Shown here: one piece after another, positions 1 to 7,081 of the stretch
Layout: every line of letters begins with the position of its first letter
Position numbering within the stretch: the stretch's first letter is position 1
DNA from: Candidatus Latescibacterota bacterium
GTDB lineage: Bacteria; Latescibacterota; UBA2968; GCA-2709665
Direction of reading: 5' to 3'
Length of the DNA: 9,466 nucleotides
NCBI GenBank assembly: GCA_012271065.1
Contig: JAAXHE010000294.1
Location: forward strand, 1 to 9,466
Translations under genes and position numbers: made by a program
Notes under the pieces: model-generated
Seen by the model: the letters and a program-made list of their open reading frames with translations, nothing else
Told to the model about the DNA's origin: nothing
Databases searched by the model: none

Positions 1-24
1 CAATTTATCTTCGGATTAAGGTTA
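1..24 (+). repeat. 24-base inverted repeat, left copy
   Basis: The first 24 bases of the window are the exact reverse complement of bases 9301-9324. The match breaks at base 25 (G here, where the partner predicts A). It could extend left of the window, which starts exactly at the repeat. The repeat ends 4 bases before the stop codon of the last gene of the block. A 24-base perfect match at this spacing is not a chance event in 9.4 kb, but whether it is a mobile-element end, an inversion site, a shared regulatory element or an assembly-end artefact cannot be told here. Confidence 0.9.
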
Positions 25-28
25 GGCG

Positions 29-1243
29 CTAACCGCCGGCCCGGAGATCCAGACAGACGATTTTGCGCATGTCCCTGACGAACACGCGGCCGTTGGCCAG
101 GGTCGGCATCGTCCAGCTGCGGCCGTCGAGTACCTGCACGCCGGCCTTTTCACTGAATCCGTCGGGCGTTGCCTGCGCCAGGGCCAGTCTCCCGTTGTCA
201 CTCAACAGGACGAGATGCCCGTCGGCGTAGATCAAAGCCCCCTTGCCGTACCCGCGATGTTTCCACTGCTCTTTTCCGGTCCGTGCTTCGATGCACTTCA
301 GGATGGCGTTATCGAATCCGTAGATATAGTCCCCGACCAACACGGACGTGCCGAAATGGTTCTTCATCCGCCTGCTCTCCCAGACCCGGGTCACCGAGAA
401 CCCGTCGCCGCCGGGCTCGATCCGCAGCAAGGCCGCGCCGTGATCATAGCCCGAGGAAATGAAGATCCGGTCCGGCGGTACGAAGATCGGCGTTGCGATA
501 TTCAGGTCGTACGACGTCTTCCAGGGGTACCGCCAGTACAGGGATCCGTCCGCCGGAGAAAGCCCGACGACGGCGTCCCCCGAGAAATAGACCACCTGAC
601 GCGCGCCGGCGAGATCCAGGGCGATAGGCGATGAATACGAAGCCACGTCGTTCTGGGAAGCCCAGGCGACTTTACCGTCTTTCCTGTGCAGCGCCAGAAA
701 CGTACCATCGCGCGTCGCCGCCTCCAGGAACAGAAAGTCGCCCTCCACAAGCGGCGAAGTCGAAAACCCGAACCTGGGAAACCGGCCGCCCAGGCCGTCG
801 ACAAGGTCCACGGTCCAGATCGTATCGCCGTTTGCCGCCTTCAGCGCGTACAGCCGACCCTCAGCGCCGAGGACGTAGACCCGCTCCCCGTCCACCGTCG
901 GCTGCGACCGGGGTCCGTCGCCCCCCTGCCACTCCTCGAACATGCCTCCCGTCCTGAACCGCCAGATTTCGTCGCCCGACTTCTCATTCAGACAGATGAC
1001 GTACTCATCGTCACCGTCCGCAAACATGGTGAACACACGACCATCCGCGACCGAAATCCCTGAAAACCCCTTGCCGAGGTTCCTCTTCCACAAGACCTCA
1101 GGACCGTCCTTCGGCCAGGTCTTCAGGAATCCCGTTTCGGTCGAAATACCCGTTCGGTTGGGGCCCAGCCATTGAGGCCAATCCGCGTATGCGGGAGAAA
1201 AGCACAGCACAAATGCGAACACCAAATAAAACCTGTATTTCAT
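29..1243 (-). CDS. Secreted PQQ-like beta-propeller repeat protein
   Basis: A protein of 404 residues in the PQQ-like / BamB-like beta-propeller superfamily, probably periplasmic or exported. The N-terminus is a classic Sec signal peptide: MKYR, a hydrophobic stretch, then SPAYA, with likely cleavage after residue 20. The mature protein opens with DWPQWLGPNRTG, the signature start of a large family in Planctomycetota and relatives. Degenerate propeller repeats follow, each with a GRVF/ERVYV-type strand, a DG or NG turn and a W about ten residues later (for example SGDEIW, NGDTIW, DGKVAW, TGKEQW). About 400 residues is too short for a full quinoprotein alcohol dehydrogenase, and no cytochrome c CxxCH motif is seen, so enzymatic PQQ use is doubtful. 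I chose the ATG at 1243 over an upstream GTG at 1303 because it gives an intact signal peptide and has a GGAG seven bases upstream. It is 56 bases downstream of the DUF5615 gene. Exact function unknown; scaffold, binding or sensing roles are all possible. Confidence 0.9.
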   Translation of the reverse strand: MKYRFYLVFAFVLCFSPAYADWPQWLGPNRTGISTETGFLKTWPKDGPEVLWKRNLGKGFSGISVADGRVFTMFADGDDEYVICLNEKSGDEIWRFRTGGMFEEWQGGDGPRSQPTVDGERVYVLGAEGRLYALKAANGDTIWTVDLVDGLGGRFPRFGFSTSPLVEGDFLFLEAATRDGTFLALHRKDGKVAWASQNDVASYSSPIALDLAGARQVVYFSGDAVVGLSPADGSLYWRYPWKTSYDLNIATPIFVPPDRIFISSGYDHGAALLRIEPGGDGFSVTRVWESRRMKNHFGTSVLVGDYIYGFDNAILKCIEARTGKEQWKHRGYGKGALIYADGHLVLLSDNGRLALAQATPDGFSEKAGVQVLDGRSWTMPTLANGRVFVRDMRKIVCLDLRAGG

Positions 1244-1250
1244 AGACTGA

Positions 1251-1254
1251 CTCC
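1251..1254 (-). promoter_or_regulatory. Ribosome binding site fixing the propeller start
   Basis: On the minus strand GGAG lies seven bases before the ATG at 1243. It supports that start rather than the in-frame GTG at 1303, which would put 20 unrelated residues in front of the signal peptide and overlap the preceding gene. The surrounding 56-base gap (1244-1299) also holds a small 5-base-stem hairpin (TCAGG/CCTGA, 1276-1289) without a T-run, so it is not a credible terminator. Confidence 0.6.
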
Positions 1255-1299
1255 GCAAGAAAGTGAAACTACAGCTCAGGCGTACCTGACCGAAAGCCT

Positions 1300-1638
1300 T
1301 CACTGATGCCTTATCTGAATCGTCCAGATTCCCGGTAACAAGCTATCCCACGCCATAACACTGCCGGCGACAAATTTGGCTTTCACAGTGTCAGGCACAT
1401 CGCTGTGTATGCGAAACAAGATGACGCCGTGAGGGGCGGAAATCCCGTCTCGATTCACAAGATCCCCAAAGTCTTTGTCGTAGGTTATCAGTGTTCGGCC
1501 TTCACGTGTAGCCAATTCCAGCAAACTGGAGTCTCCTTCACCCCGGTAGGTCTCCATTACCCAGCGCACATCGCAGTTTGATGCTCGCAACCTTATCACG
1601 ACTTGCTCCGATATATTCTCATCAGCCAATATTCTCAT
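1300..1638 (-). CDS. DUF5615 PIN-like protein (putative toxin)
   Basis: A 112-residue protein that fits the DUF5615 family of small PIN-like proteins. It begins MRILADENIS, with the acidic pair D6/E7 that starts these domains. It has GEGDSSLLELA around D36, then TLITYDKDFGDL (D54 and D56) and PHGVILFRI near residue 69, all in the family order. The acidic residues would form the Mg-dependent nuclease-like site of PIN domains. The length is typical and complete. The start ATG abuts the stop of the DUF433 gene (TAG directly followed by ATG), so the two are co-translated. DUF433/DUF5615 pairs are widespread and are predicted to be VapBC-like toxin-antitoxin systems; RNase activity is inferred from the fold and not shown. 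To the eye the gene is less GC-rich than the metabolic genes around it, in keeping with separate acquisition. Confidence 0.88.
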   Translation of the reverse strand: MRILADENISEQVVIRLRASNCDVRWVMETYRGEGDSSLLELATREGRTLITYDKDFGDLVNRDGISAPHGVILFRIHSDVPDTVKAKFVAGSVMAWDSLLPGIWTIQIRHQ

Positions 1639-1908
1639 CTACCGTTTTCCATCCATTATGGCGTCAATATCCGTCCAAGTCACGTTGGACAACTTCGCGC
1701 CGGTTGCCGCATACTCCCGACAGGCTCGGATATCCTCAAGGGTAATGTGCGAGTACATACGAATGATGTCGGCTTCGCTCCTTCCCCCATCCAGCAATTC
1801 CATGATCAATTCCACCGAAATTCGAGTGCCCCTCACGGTTGGTTTCCCTGCCAATATCAGCGGGTCAGTGACGATTCGATCTTCCCGGATTGGCTTGTTC
1901 GCAGTCAT
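1639..1908 (-). CDS. DUF433 protein (putative antitoxin)
   Basis: An 89-residue protein with the unmistakable DUF433 core DPLILAGKPTVRGTRISV at residues 15-32, followed by ELIMELLDGGRSEADIIRMY (33-52) and ITLEDIRACREYA (55-67). DUF433 is a small helix-turn-helix-like domain usually encoded just upstream of a DUF5615 PIN-like protein, as here. The expected role is antitoxin: binding and neutralising the partner, and perhaps repressing the shared promoter. The ATG at 1908 has a strong AGGAG at 1916-1920 (spacing 7), the clearest ribosome binding site in the window. The stop TAG is immediately followed by the partner's ATG. The family call is confident; the antitoxin role is inferred from the pairing. 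Confidence 0.9.
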   Translation of the reverse strand: MTANKPIREDRIVTDPLILAGKPTVRGTRISVELIMELLDGGRSEADIIRMYSHITLEDIRACREYAATGAKLSNVTWTDIDAIMDGKR

Positions 1909-2017
1909 GGCGTGTCTCCTGATTTATTCGGGTGAAATCAGACCACAGACGTATCCGAATCACAGCGAAGCGAGTACGAACGCGGATGAAGGGCGAAGCG
2001 GTGAAATTCGGTATTCT
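1909..2017 (-). promoter_or_regulatory. Repeat-rich leader of the DUF433/DUF5615 pair
   Basis: This 109-base gap is the longest between genes inside the block. It holds a 7-base inverted repeat CTGATTT/AAATCAG (1919-1925 and 1935-1941, 9-base loop) whose left arm overlaps the AGGAG ribosome binding site. It also holds an imperfect dyad CCGAATCAC/GTGAAATTCGG (1955-1963 and 2001-2011), and two direct repeats: GCGAAGCG at 1965-1972 and 1993-2000, and GGTGAAAT at 1931-1938 and 2000-2007. Such arrays suit an autoregulated toxin-antitoxin operator. I see no convincing -35/-10 pair and no T-run terminator after the radical SAM gene. Read-through from upstream is therefore also possible. Confidence 0.35.
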
Positions 2018-3364
2018 TCATGTATAGCGCGAATTGCGATATTTCTCGTCGTAAAATTCGGGGAGCAATTGATCGACGCGCAAGAGTCCATCCCGGCTCA
2101 GAGTGATACTCTGCGAATCGAATTCCAGCATGCCGAAATCCCTGAGTCTTCCGTAGGCCTCGCCGAACCGCTCCAGGATATTCACGTTGAATCTGTCCTT
2201 GAAATAACCGGTGTCGATCCTGCCCAGCTTGAGTTGCAGGATCATCTCGCGCACGAGGCGTTCCTCGTCAGTAGGAACGAAGGACCTGTTCAGCGGCAGC
2301 CGCCCCTGCATGCAGGCATCGATGTAGGAGTCCCACTGTGTGTGATTCTGAAAGTGTATCCCGCCCACGTGCGAGAACGACGCGACGCCCGCGCCGATGA
2401 GGTCGGCGCTCCGCCACAGCGCGTCCCGGTAGACGAACCGCTTCGGACGACCCTTCCTGACCATCGTATAGGCGCTCGAGATCTCGTAGCCGGCATCGCC
2501 GAACGCGTCGATCGCATGGGCGTGCCACTCGCGCTTCGTCTCCCAGTCTGCAACTGTCACACCGTTACCATCCAGAAGCGCCTTCGAATAGGTCGTGTTG
2601 AACGGCAGTTCCATCTGGTAGATCGTCACGCTGTCGGCGTCCAGATCGATCGTCCCCTGAACCGTCTCCTTCCACGTCGTCCACGTTTCGCCCACCATCC
2701 CCGAAATCAGGTCTACGTTCACCTGTTCGAACGCCTGCTTCTTCACCCAGTCCATGGCCCGGTAGATCTCTTTGCCGACGTGCGCCCGGCCGTTCTCCTT
2801 CAGGATTTCGTCATTCAGGTTCTCCAGGCCCAAGCTCAATCGCGTGACCCCGATTTCGCGGATGGCCTCCACCTTCGGCTGCGACAGGGTGCCCGGCTCG
2901 CACTCGAACGCGACCTCCTCCGCGGCGTCCCACGGCAGCACGGCCTTCAGCCGATCCACCAGCGCCTCCAGGTGTTTCACGCTGATATACGACGGCGTCC
3001 CCCCGCCGAAGTAGACGAATTGCAGGCTGCGTCCGTCGATTCTGGGCAGCGTGGCGTAGTTTTCCACCTCCCTGGCCAGCGCATCCAGATAGACTTGGAT
3101 CTCGGAACTGTTGCGATCGGTATACACGCGAAAATAGCAGAACTTGCAGCGTTTCCGGCAGAACGGGATATGAAGATACAACCCGAGCGGGACCGCCCCC
3201 GCCGAAGGTTCAGAAGCCTCCAGCATCGCCTCGACGCGGGAATTGTGCTCATCCCGCCAGAACGAATACGGCGGGTAGTTGGATACGAAGACACTGCCGA
3301 CCGCCGTTTCTTTCCACGCTTTCCTGGAGGTCGCGGGTTCCGGTATGTGAACCTGGGTACTCAT
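2018..3364 (-). CDS. HemW/HemN-like radical SAM protein
   Basis: A 448-residue radical SAM enzyme of the coproporphyrinogen III oxidase-like (HemN/HemW) superfamily. The cluster motif is HIPFCRKRCKFCYF, with C69, C73 and C76 (CX3CX2C) as ligands of the [4Fe-4S] centre. The SAM-binding motif FGGGTPS is at 119-125. ECEPGTL at 154-160 matches the family's ExNPGT strand, here with E in place of N. GVTRLSLGLEN near 173-183 and a HemN C-terminal winged-helix region (about 330-430, VREMILQLKLGRID) complete the fold. Compared with HemW it carries about 60 extra N-terminal residues, including NYPPYSFW. The start overlaps the propeller stop by 4 bases (ATGA), with GAGG seven bases upstream. No haem gene is nearby. 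Members of this superfamily include HemW chaperones, haem-degrading HutW/ChuW and class C methyltransferases or cyclopropanases. A tailoring role is my inference from context. Confidence 0.85.
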   Translation of the reverse strand: MSTQVHIPEPATSRKAWKETAVGSVFVSNYPPYSFWRDEHNSRVEAMLEASEPSAGAVPLGLYLHIPFCRKRCKFCYFRVYTDRNSSEIQVYLDALAREVENYATLPRIDGRSLQFVYFGGGTPSYISVKHLEALVDRLKAVLPWDAAEEVAFECEPGTLSQPKVEAIREIGVTRLSLGLENLNDEILKENGRAHVGKEIYRAMDWVKKQAFEQVNVDLISGMVGETWTTWKETVQGTIDLDADSVTIYQMELPFNTTYSKALLDGNGVTVADWETKREWHAHAIDAFGDAGYEISSAYTMVRKGRPKRFVYRDALWRSADLIGAGVASFSHVGGIHFQNHTQWDSYIDACMQGRLPLNRSFVPTDEERLVREMILQLKLGRIDTGYFKDRFNVNILERFGEAYGRLRDFGMLEFDSQSITLSRDGLLRVDQLLPEFYDEKYRNSRYT

Positions 3365-4518
3365 TCTCCCGCCTCACTGCCAAAACAGTACAAAGCGCCG
3401 TCAGCCGTTCCGATTACGAGCCTGCCGCCGGCCACGCTCGGCGAAGCCAGCACCGCCGAACCGGTCGGGAACTCCCATCCCGGTTCGCCCGTCTTCAGAT
3501 CCAGCGCCAAAATCCTCCCGCCGGTCGTGCCCACGAACACCCGGTCGCCCGCAACCACCGGGGACGAGTCCAGCCGGGAACGAAACGCACGAATCCACAA
3601 CACCCCGCCGTTGTCCGGGCGGAGCGCTCGCACCATCCTGTCACGCCCGGCGACGATCACGTGTTCTTCCGTGACCGCCGGGGAGGCGTAAAATGGAAAC
3701 TTGCGGCTGGGGTGCTCGTACCGCCACAGGACCTTCTCCGCCGACAGGTCCAGACCCAGGACCTGGTTACCGAACGTACCCGCGTAGGCCCGTCCGCCGC
3801 GCACGGCTACACTGGCCGCCACGTAGTCGGACAGTTCCAACCGTGAGACTTCGTCTCCTGCAGCCGCGTTCACCATGCGCAGCAGACCGTCGCAACCGGC
3901 GACGAGTACGCGTCCGCCCCAAAGGGCCGGGGACCCATGAACGTAGCCTTCCGTCTCCACCTTCCACACCAGGCTCCCGCCCGCCATCGTGAGGCAGTAG
4001 AGGAACTGATCGTAGGACCCGAAGATCACCCGGCCTTCGTACGACGCGGCGGAAGAGATGATCTCCCCTTCGGTCCGGTACGTCCACAACCCCTTCCCGG
4101 ATGACGCGTCCACGGCGTGAAAGCCGCCGTTACCGTCTCCGAAGAAAACCCGGTCATCCGCCACCAGCGGAGAAGCCTTTATTACCCCGCCGGCGGAATA
4201 CTTCCATTTCAACGCTCCGGTAATGAAGTCAAACGCATAGAGGTTTCCGTCCAACCCGCCGACAAAAACCGCACCCTCCTGGATCGCCGCGGTGGACTCG
4301 ATGCCTTCAGGTACGCGGGCAGCCCACAGAACTACCAGGCTGTCGGGCAGCGACTCCCGGGCGAGTCCCGTGGATTGCGCGTCGCCTCTGAACCGCGGCC
4401 ATGACGTCTCCCCGGCGACGCAGACGGAAACCGGTACGTACAAGATGCACAAAGGGAGCAAAATGTTCCATATGCACCCTGCTTTTCGTCTCGCGCGAAC
4501 CTCAATATGCCTCTTCAT
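3361..4518 (-). CDS. Secreted eight-repeat PQQ-like beta-propeller protein
   Basis: A 385-residue protein with a signal sequence (basic KRHIEVRARRK, then a hydrophobic stretch at about 16-35) and eight PQQ-like repeats of about 40 residues between roughly 62 and 383. Typical units are ASPLVADDRVFFGDGNGG and SSPVVAGDRVFVGTTGG, each followed by an ALD..TG turn and an aromatic W-type strand; eight repeats make a closed eight-bladed propeller as in BamB. The mature part opens SWPRFRGDAQSTG, related to the WPQWLGPNRTG opening of the other propeller here. A cysteine at 33 (VSVC) is a poor lipobox because -1 is V. The start at 4518 lies inside the end of the alcohol dehydrogenase gene (17-base overlap). 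It lacks a clear ribosome binding site, so translational coupling is likely; a longer frame from 4698 is rejected since it would overlap far more. Its biochemical role is unknown. Confidence 0.85.
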   Translation of the reverse strand: MKRHIEVRARRKAGCIWNILLPLCILYVPVSVCVAGETSWPRFRGDAQSTGLARESLPDSLVVLWAARVPEGIESTAAIQEGAVFVGGLDGNLYAFDFITGALKWKYSAGGVIKASPLVADDRVFFGDGNGGFHAVDASSGKGLWTYRTEGEIISSAASYEGRVIFGSYDQFLYCLTMAGGSLVWKVETEGYVHGSPALWGGRVLVAGCDGLLRMVNAAAGDEVSRLELSDYVAASVAVRGGRAYAGTFGNQVLGLDLSAEKVLWRYEHPSRKFPFYASPAVTEEHVIVAGRDRMVRALRPDNGGVLWIRAFRSRLDSSPVVAGDRVFVGTTGGRILALDLKTGEPGWEFPTGSAVLASPSVAGGRLVIGTADGALYCFGSEAGE

Positions 4519-5617
4519 ATAACGCCAGAAAGTCGGCTTCGCGGGCCGGCCGCGGATTGAACGTCCCGGTCCACTGGGTCGCCGCCTCGGCCGCCAATTC
4601 CGGAAGTCGATCCCGTTCAACCCCGAGATCGCCGAGGCAGCCGGGCAGATCCGCCGTCCGCCTGAACCCTTCGATCTGTTCCGCCAGCGCACCCGCAATC
4701 AACCCGAAACCTGCGTAGAGCCTGCCATCCGTCTCCCCGTTGAAGCGAATTACCGGCGGAAGCATCACGCCAACGGCGACGCCGTGTGTGATTCCGTAAC
4801 GGGCCGTCAGCGGGTTGGCGCAGGCGTGCGCGGCGCCCAGCATGGCATTCTCGATCGCCGCACCCGCGAAGTGCGCGCCCAGGAGCATGGCGGATCTTGC
4901 GTCCACGCCGGCCGCCGGCTCCAGCGCCTCTTCGAATCCTGATGCGAGCAGACGCCACGCCTCCAGCGCGTACATGCGCGACACCGCGTTCCGCCGCTTG
5001 CACACGCAGCTCTCCACGGCATGGGCGATGGCGTCGATTCCCGCCGCGGCGGCCACGTGTCCCGGTGCGCTCGCGGTGAGCTCGGGATCCAGAATGACGC
5101 CGCGAAATCGCGCCTTGAGGTCGCCGCAGGCCATCTTTTCGTGCGTGTCCGGCCTTGAGATCAACGCGTAGGACTGGGCTTCGCTGCCTGTCCCCGCGGT
5201 CGTCGGAACGCCGATCGACGGCAGCATCGGTCGCCGCGCCCTGCCCATCCCGCGGTAGTCCTCCATGCGTCCGCCGTTGGTGAGGATGAAATTGATCCCC
5301 TTGGCGCAATCCATTGCGCTGCCGCCGCCCAGGCCAACGATCATCCCGATCCCGCCGTGCGCCGAGGCCGCCTTCACTCCCGCGTCCACGTGGGCCGTCG
5401 TCGGGTTCTCGTCCACGCCGTCGAACAGACAGACATCGCGTTCCGCTCCTCGCAGCAGGGACAGCGCACTGGCAGCGATCCCGGCGTTGACGATCCCCGG
5501 ATCGGTCACGAGCAGGATTCGCCCGCCTCCCAGTCCACCCGCCAGGTCCGCGAGCCGCGCAAGCGTGCCCTCCCCGAAGATCACCCGCGGCGAAGGATGG
5601 TGGTCGAAAGGTTCCAT
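4502..5617 (-). CDS. Iron-containing alcohol dehydrogenase
   Basis: A 371-residue group III (Fe-type) alcohol dehydrogenase that interconverts an aldehyde and an alcohol with NAD(P)H. Family marks are in order: ENPTT near 70-74, the nucleotide loop GLGGGSAMDCAKG at 95-107, PTTAGTGSE at 138-146 and DPELTASAP at 177-185. The metal ligands are D195 and H199 (GIDAIAHAVES), H264 (GAAHACANPL) and H278 (GITHGVAVG). All four are present, so an active enzyme is expected. Length is normal for the family. The start ATG at 5617 has AGGG eight bases upstream, overlapping the stop of the reductase gene 10 bases away. Placed right after an aldehyde-forming reductase, it most likely reduces that aldehyde to an alcohol. 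The substrate is unknown; the family also includes phosphonoacetaldehyde, butanol and lactaldehyde reductases. Confidence 0.93.
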   Translation of the reverse strand: MEPFDHHPSPRVIFGEGTLARLADLAGGLGGGRILLVTDPGIVNAGIAASALSLLRGAERDVCLFDGVDENPTTAHVDAGVKAASAHGGIGMIVGLGGGSAMDCAKGINFILTNGGRMEDYRGMGRARRPMLPSIGVPTTAGTGSEAQSYALISRPDTHEKMACGDLKARFRGVILDPELTASAPGHVAAAAGIDAIAHAVESCVCKRRNAVSRMYALEAWRLLASGFEEALEPAAGVDARSAMLLGAHFAGAAIENAMLGAAHACANPLTARYGITHGVAVGVMLPPVIRFNGETDGRLYAGFGLIAGALAEQIEGFRRTADLPGCLGDLGVERDRLPELAAEAATQWTGTFNPRPAREADFLALYEEAY

Positions 5618-5627
5618 TCACGGAACC

Positions 5628-7070
5628 CTAAGCGCCGTGCGCGAACTGAAACGCCCGCTGACGGTAGAGGTGATCGAACAAATTGCCTTCGTGCGGCTGG
5701 TCCCATGAAATCCGGTTCGTGGGAATCGGCCCCGCGTTCAGTCGATCCACGTGGGGTGAATTCAGCAAGTCTCCGACGAGGTCTTCATCCTCTGTCAACA
5801 CCGTGACCGCCAGGCTGGGCCCGATCCCCTGGACCATCTCCGCCTGCGGCGCCTCGACCACGCTCGCGAAAGGAAACAGGAATTCGGTATTCGCCAGGGG
5901 GTGTTCGGGGGAGCCACACCATACAAGGGTCGGGTTCAGGAACGTCAGGCCGTCCAGTTCGACAAGCCGGCTCCCGCGCAGGCCCACGGTCAGGTCCTCC
6001 GCGCCGCCGCGCTTCAGATGGACATCGATGATATTGGAAATCCCGGTAGCCGCGGCCGGATTGGCAAACGCGGCAATCCGGGCTTCCGGGTCGCTCAGCG
6101 GCCGTGCCTCGATCTGTGCGAGGCGCTGCGCGATCGCATCGGCAATCTCGCGTCCGTACGCGGGCGTCCAGACGCCGGACGCATTGATGCACGAACGCCC
6201 TCCGTTGGCCGCGATGGAAACCACGATCACATCCAGGAAGTCCTCCCAGCGGTCGACCAGGTCTTCTCCCAGAACCACCTTGCTGCGGCCCGGACCATGG
6301 ATCGATATCCGCGGATCGTGCAGCCACGGCGCGACCGTGGCGCCGCCCCCGAACAAGAGGGAGCGCCCGCAACGCAGGAGGATTTCGTTCGCGCCCGCGT
6401 GCCCCGTGGGGTAGATGCCGAACGCTTCGCCCGGACATCCCGCGGCGATGAACGCCTGTGCAATCCGGTACGGCGTCCACGGGTCCTCACGGCCGGGCTT
6501 CAGCACGAGAGGCGCCTTCAGCGCCGTTGCCGGGACCCAGAGCGAATGCACGCCCGGCGAATTGCTGGGCAATACCGCGCCAAGCGCGTCGGTCTGGCAG
6601 ACATAGCTCAACGGCCTGCCATTTTCAGGAGCCCACCTCCTGTCCAGCACCGACAGATCCAGCTCACGCGTCAGACCGGCGAGCACGTCGTCGATCTGGC
6701 TGCAGGCCAACCGGATTTTTTCCAGATTCTCCCGGCAAAGGGTTTCGGGAATTCCCGTTGTCCCCGAAACCTGGCGGACATAGTCACCCGGCGATTGCGA
6801 CCGGCCATCCAGTGGCAGGTTCGCCTCCGCGAACAGCCGGCCTGCCCTACGCGTAATGGATGAGAGATCGGAAACACTCAACGCCTCAAGGGCCCGTTTA
6901 TTCGCGTTCGCGTCGGTGAGGTCCCTCGCGATCAGACCCGGATTCGCCTGACTTACCCGCACCAGCGGTTCTCCGGTCTGAACGTGCGGAACTTCCTGGA
7001 CATCCAGACTCGTGTATGGATTCCCCGCACGCAAAACCGGGATATGGGTCACGCGATCCTCCCGGATCAT
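5628..7070 (-). CDS. ALDH-superfamily acyl reductase (LuxC/GriC-like role)
   Basis: A 480-residue member of the aldehyde dehydrogenase superfamily. LPSNSPGVHSLW (167-178) is the strand that normally reads PWN.P, and K191 in LVLKPGRED is the cofactor-binding lysine. FGGGATV (240-246) is the glycine turn at the nicotinamide, and NGGRSCINASGVW (289-301) carries the catalytic cysteine C294. At the place where oxidising ALDHs have ELGG with a general-base glutamate, the sequence reads VVLGED (265-270), so that glutamate is missing. This suits an enzyme that reduces a cysteine-bound acyl group and not one that hydrolyses it. The length equals LuxC, and the gene follows a short acyl-activating ligase as in two-part carboxylic acid reductases. 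The start at 7070 has GGGAAGG just upstream and lies 11 bases after the ligase gene. Orthology to LuxC or GriC is not claimed; only the arrangement matches. Confidence 0.82.
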   Translation of the reverse strand: MIREDRVTHIPVLRAGNPYTSLDVQEVPHVQTGEPLVRVSQANPGLIARDLTDANANKRALEALSVSDLSSITRRAGRLFAEANLPLDGRSQSPGDYVRQVSGTTGIPETLCRENLEKIRLACSQIDDVLAGLTRELDLSVLDRRWAPENGRPLSYVCQTDALGAVLPSNSPGVHSLWVPATALKAPLVLKPGREDPWTPYRIAQAFIAAGCPGEAFGIYPTGHAGANEILLRCGRSLLFGGGATVAPWLHDPRISIHGPGRSKVVLGEDLVDRWEDFLDVIVVSIAANGGRSCINASGVWTPAYGREIADAIAQRLAQIEARPLSDPEARIAAFANPAAATGISNIIDVHLKRGGAEDLTVGLRGSRLVELDGLTFLNPTLVWCGSPEHPLANTEFLFPFASVVEAPQAEMVQGIGPSLAVTVLTEDEDLVGDLLNSPHVDRLNAGPIPTNRISWDQPHEGNLFDHLYRQRAFQFAHGA

Positions 7071-7081
7071 AAACCTTCCCG

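Noticed and set aside
1276..1289. Small hairpin TCAGG/CCTGA between the DUF5615 and propeller genes as a terminator
   Set aside because: Only five base pairs and no following T-run.
1658..3691. Plus-strand open frame of 677 codons
   Set aside because: It runs antisense across the DUF433, radical SAM and propeller genes. The product is rich in Arg, His and Pro, has no recognisable domain, and is the usual shadow of GC-rich coding sequence.
4519..4698. Sixty-codon N-terminal extension of the eight-repeat propeller
   Set aside because: It would overlap the alcohol dehydrogenase by about 200 bases and bury the signal peptide behind an Arg-rich stretch.
4617..5621. Minus-strand open frame of 334 codons in a second frame over the alcohol dehydrogenase
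   Set aside because: Low-complexity Gly/Arg sequence; the overlapping frame carries every Fe-ADH motif.
5901..6863. Plus-strand open frame of 320 codons
   Set aside because: Antisense shadow of the reductase gene, Arg-rich and without motifs, while the minus-strand frame shows clear ALDH signatures.
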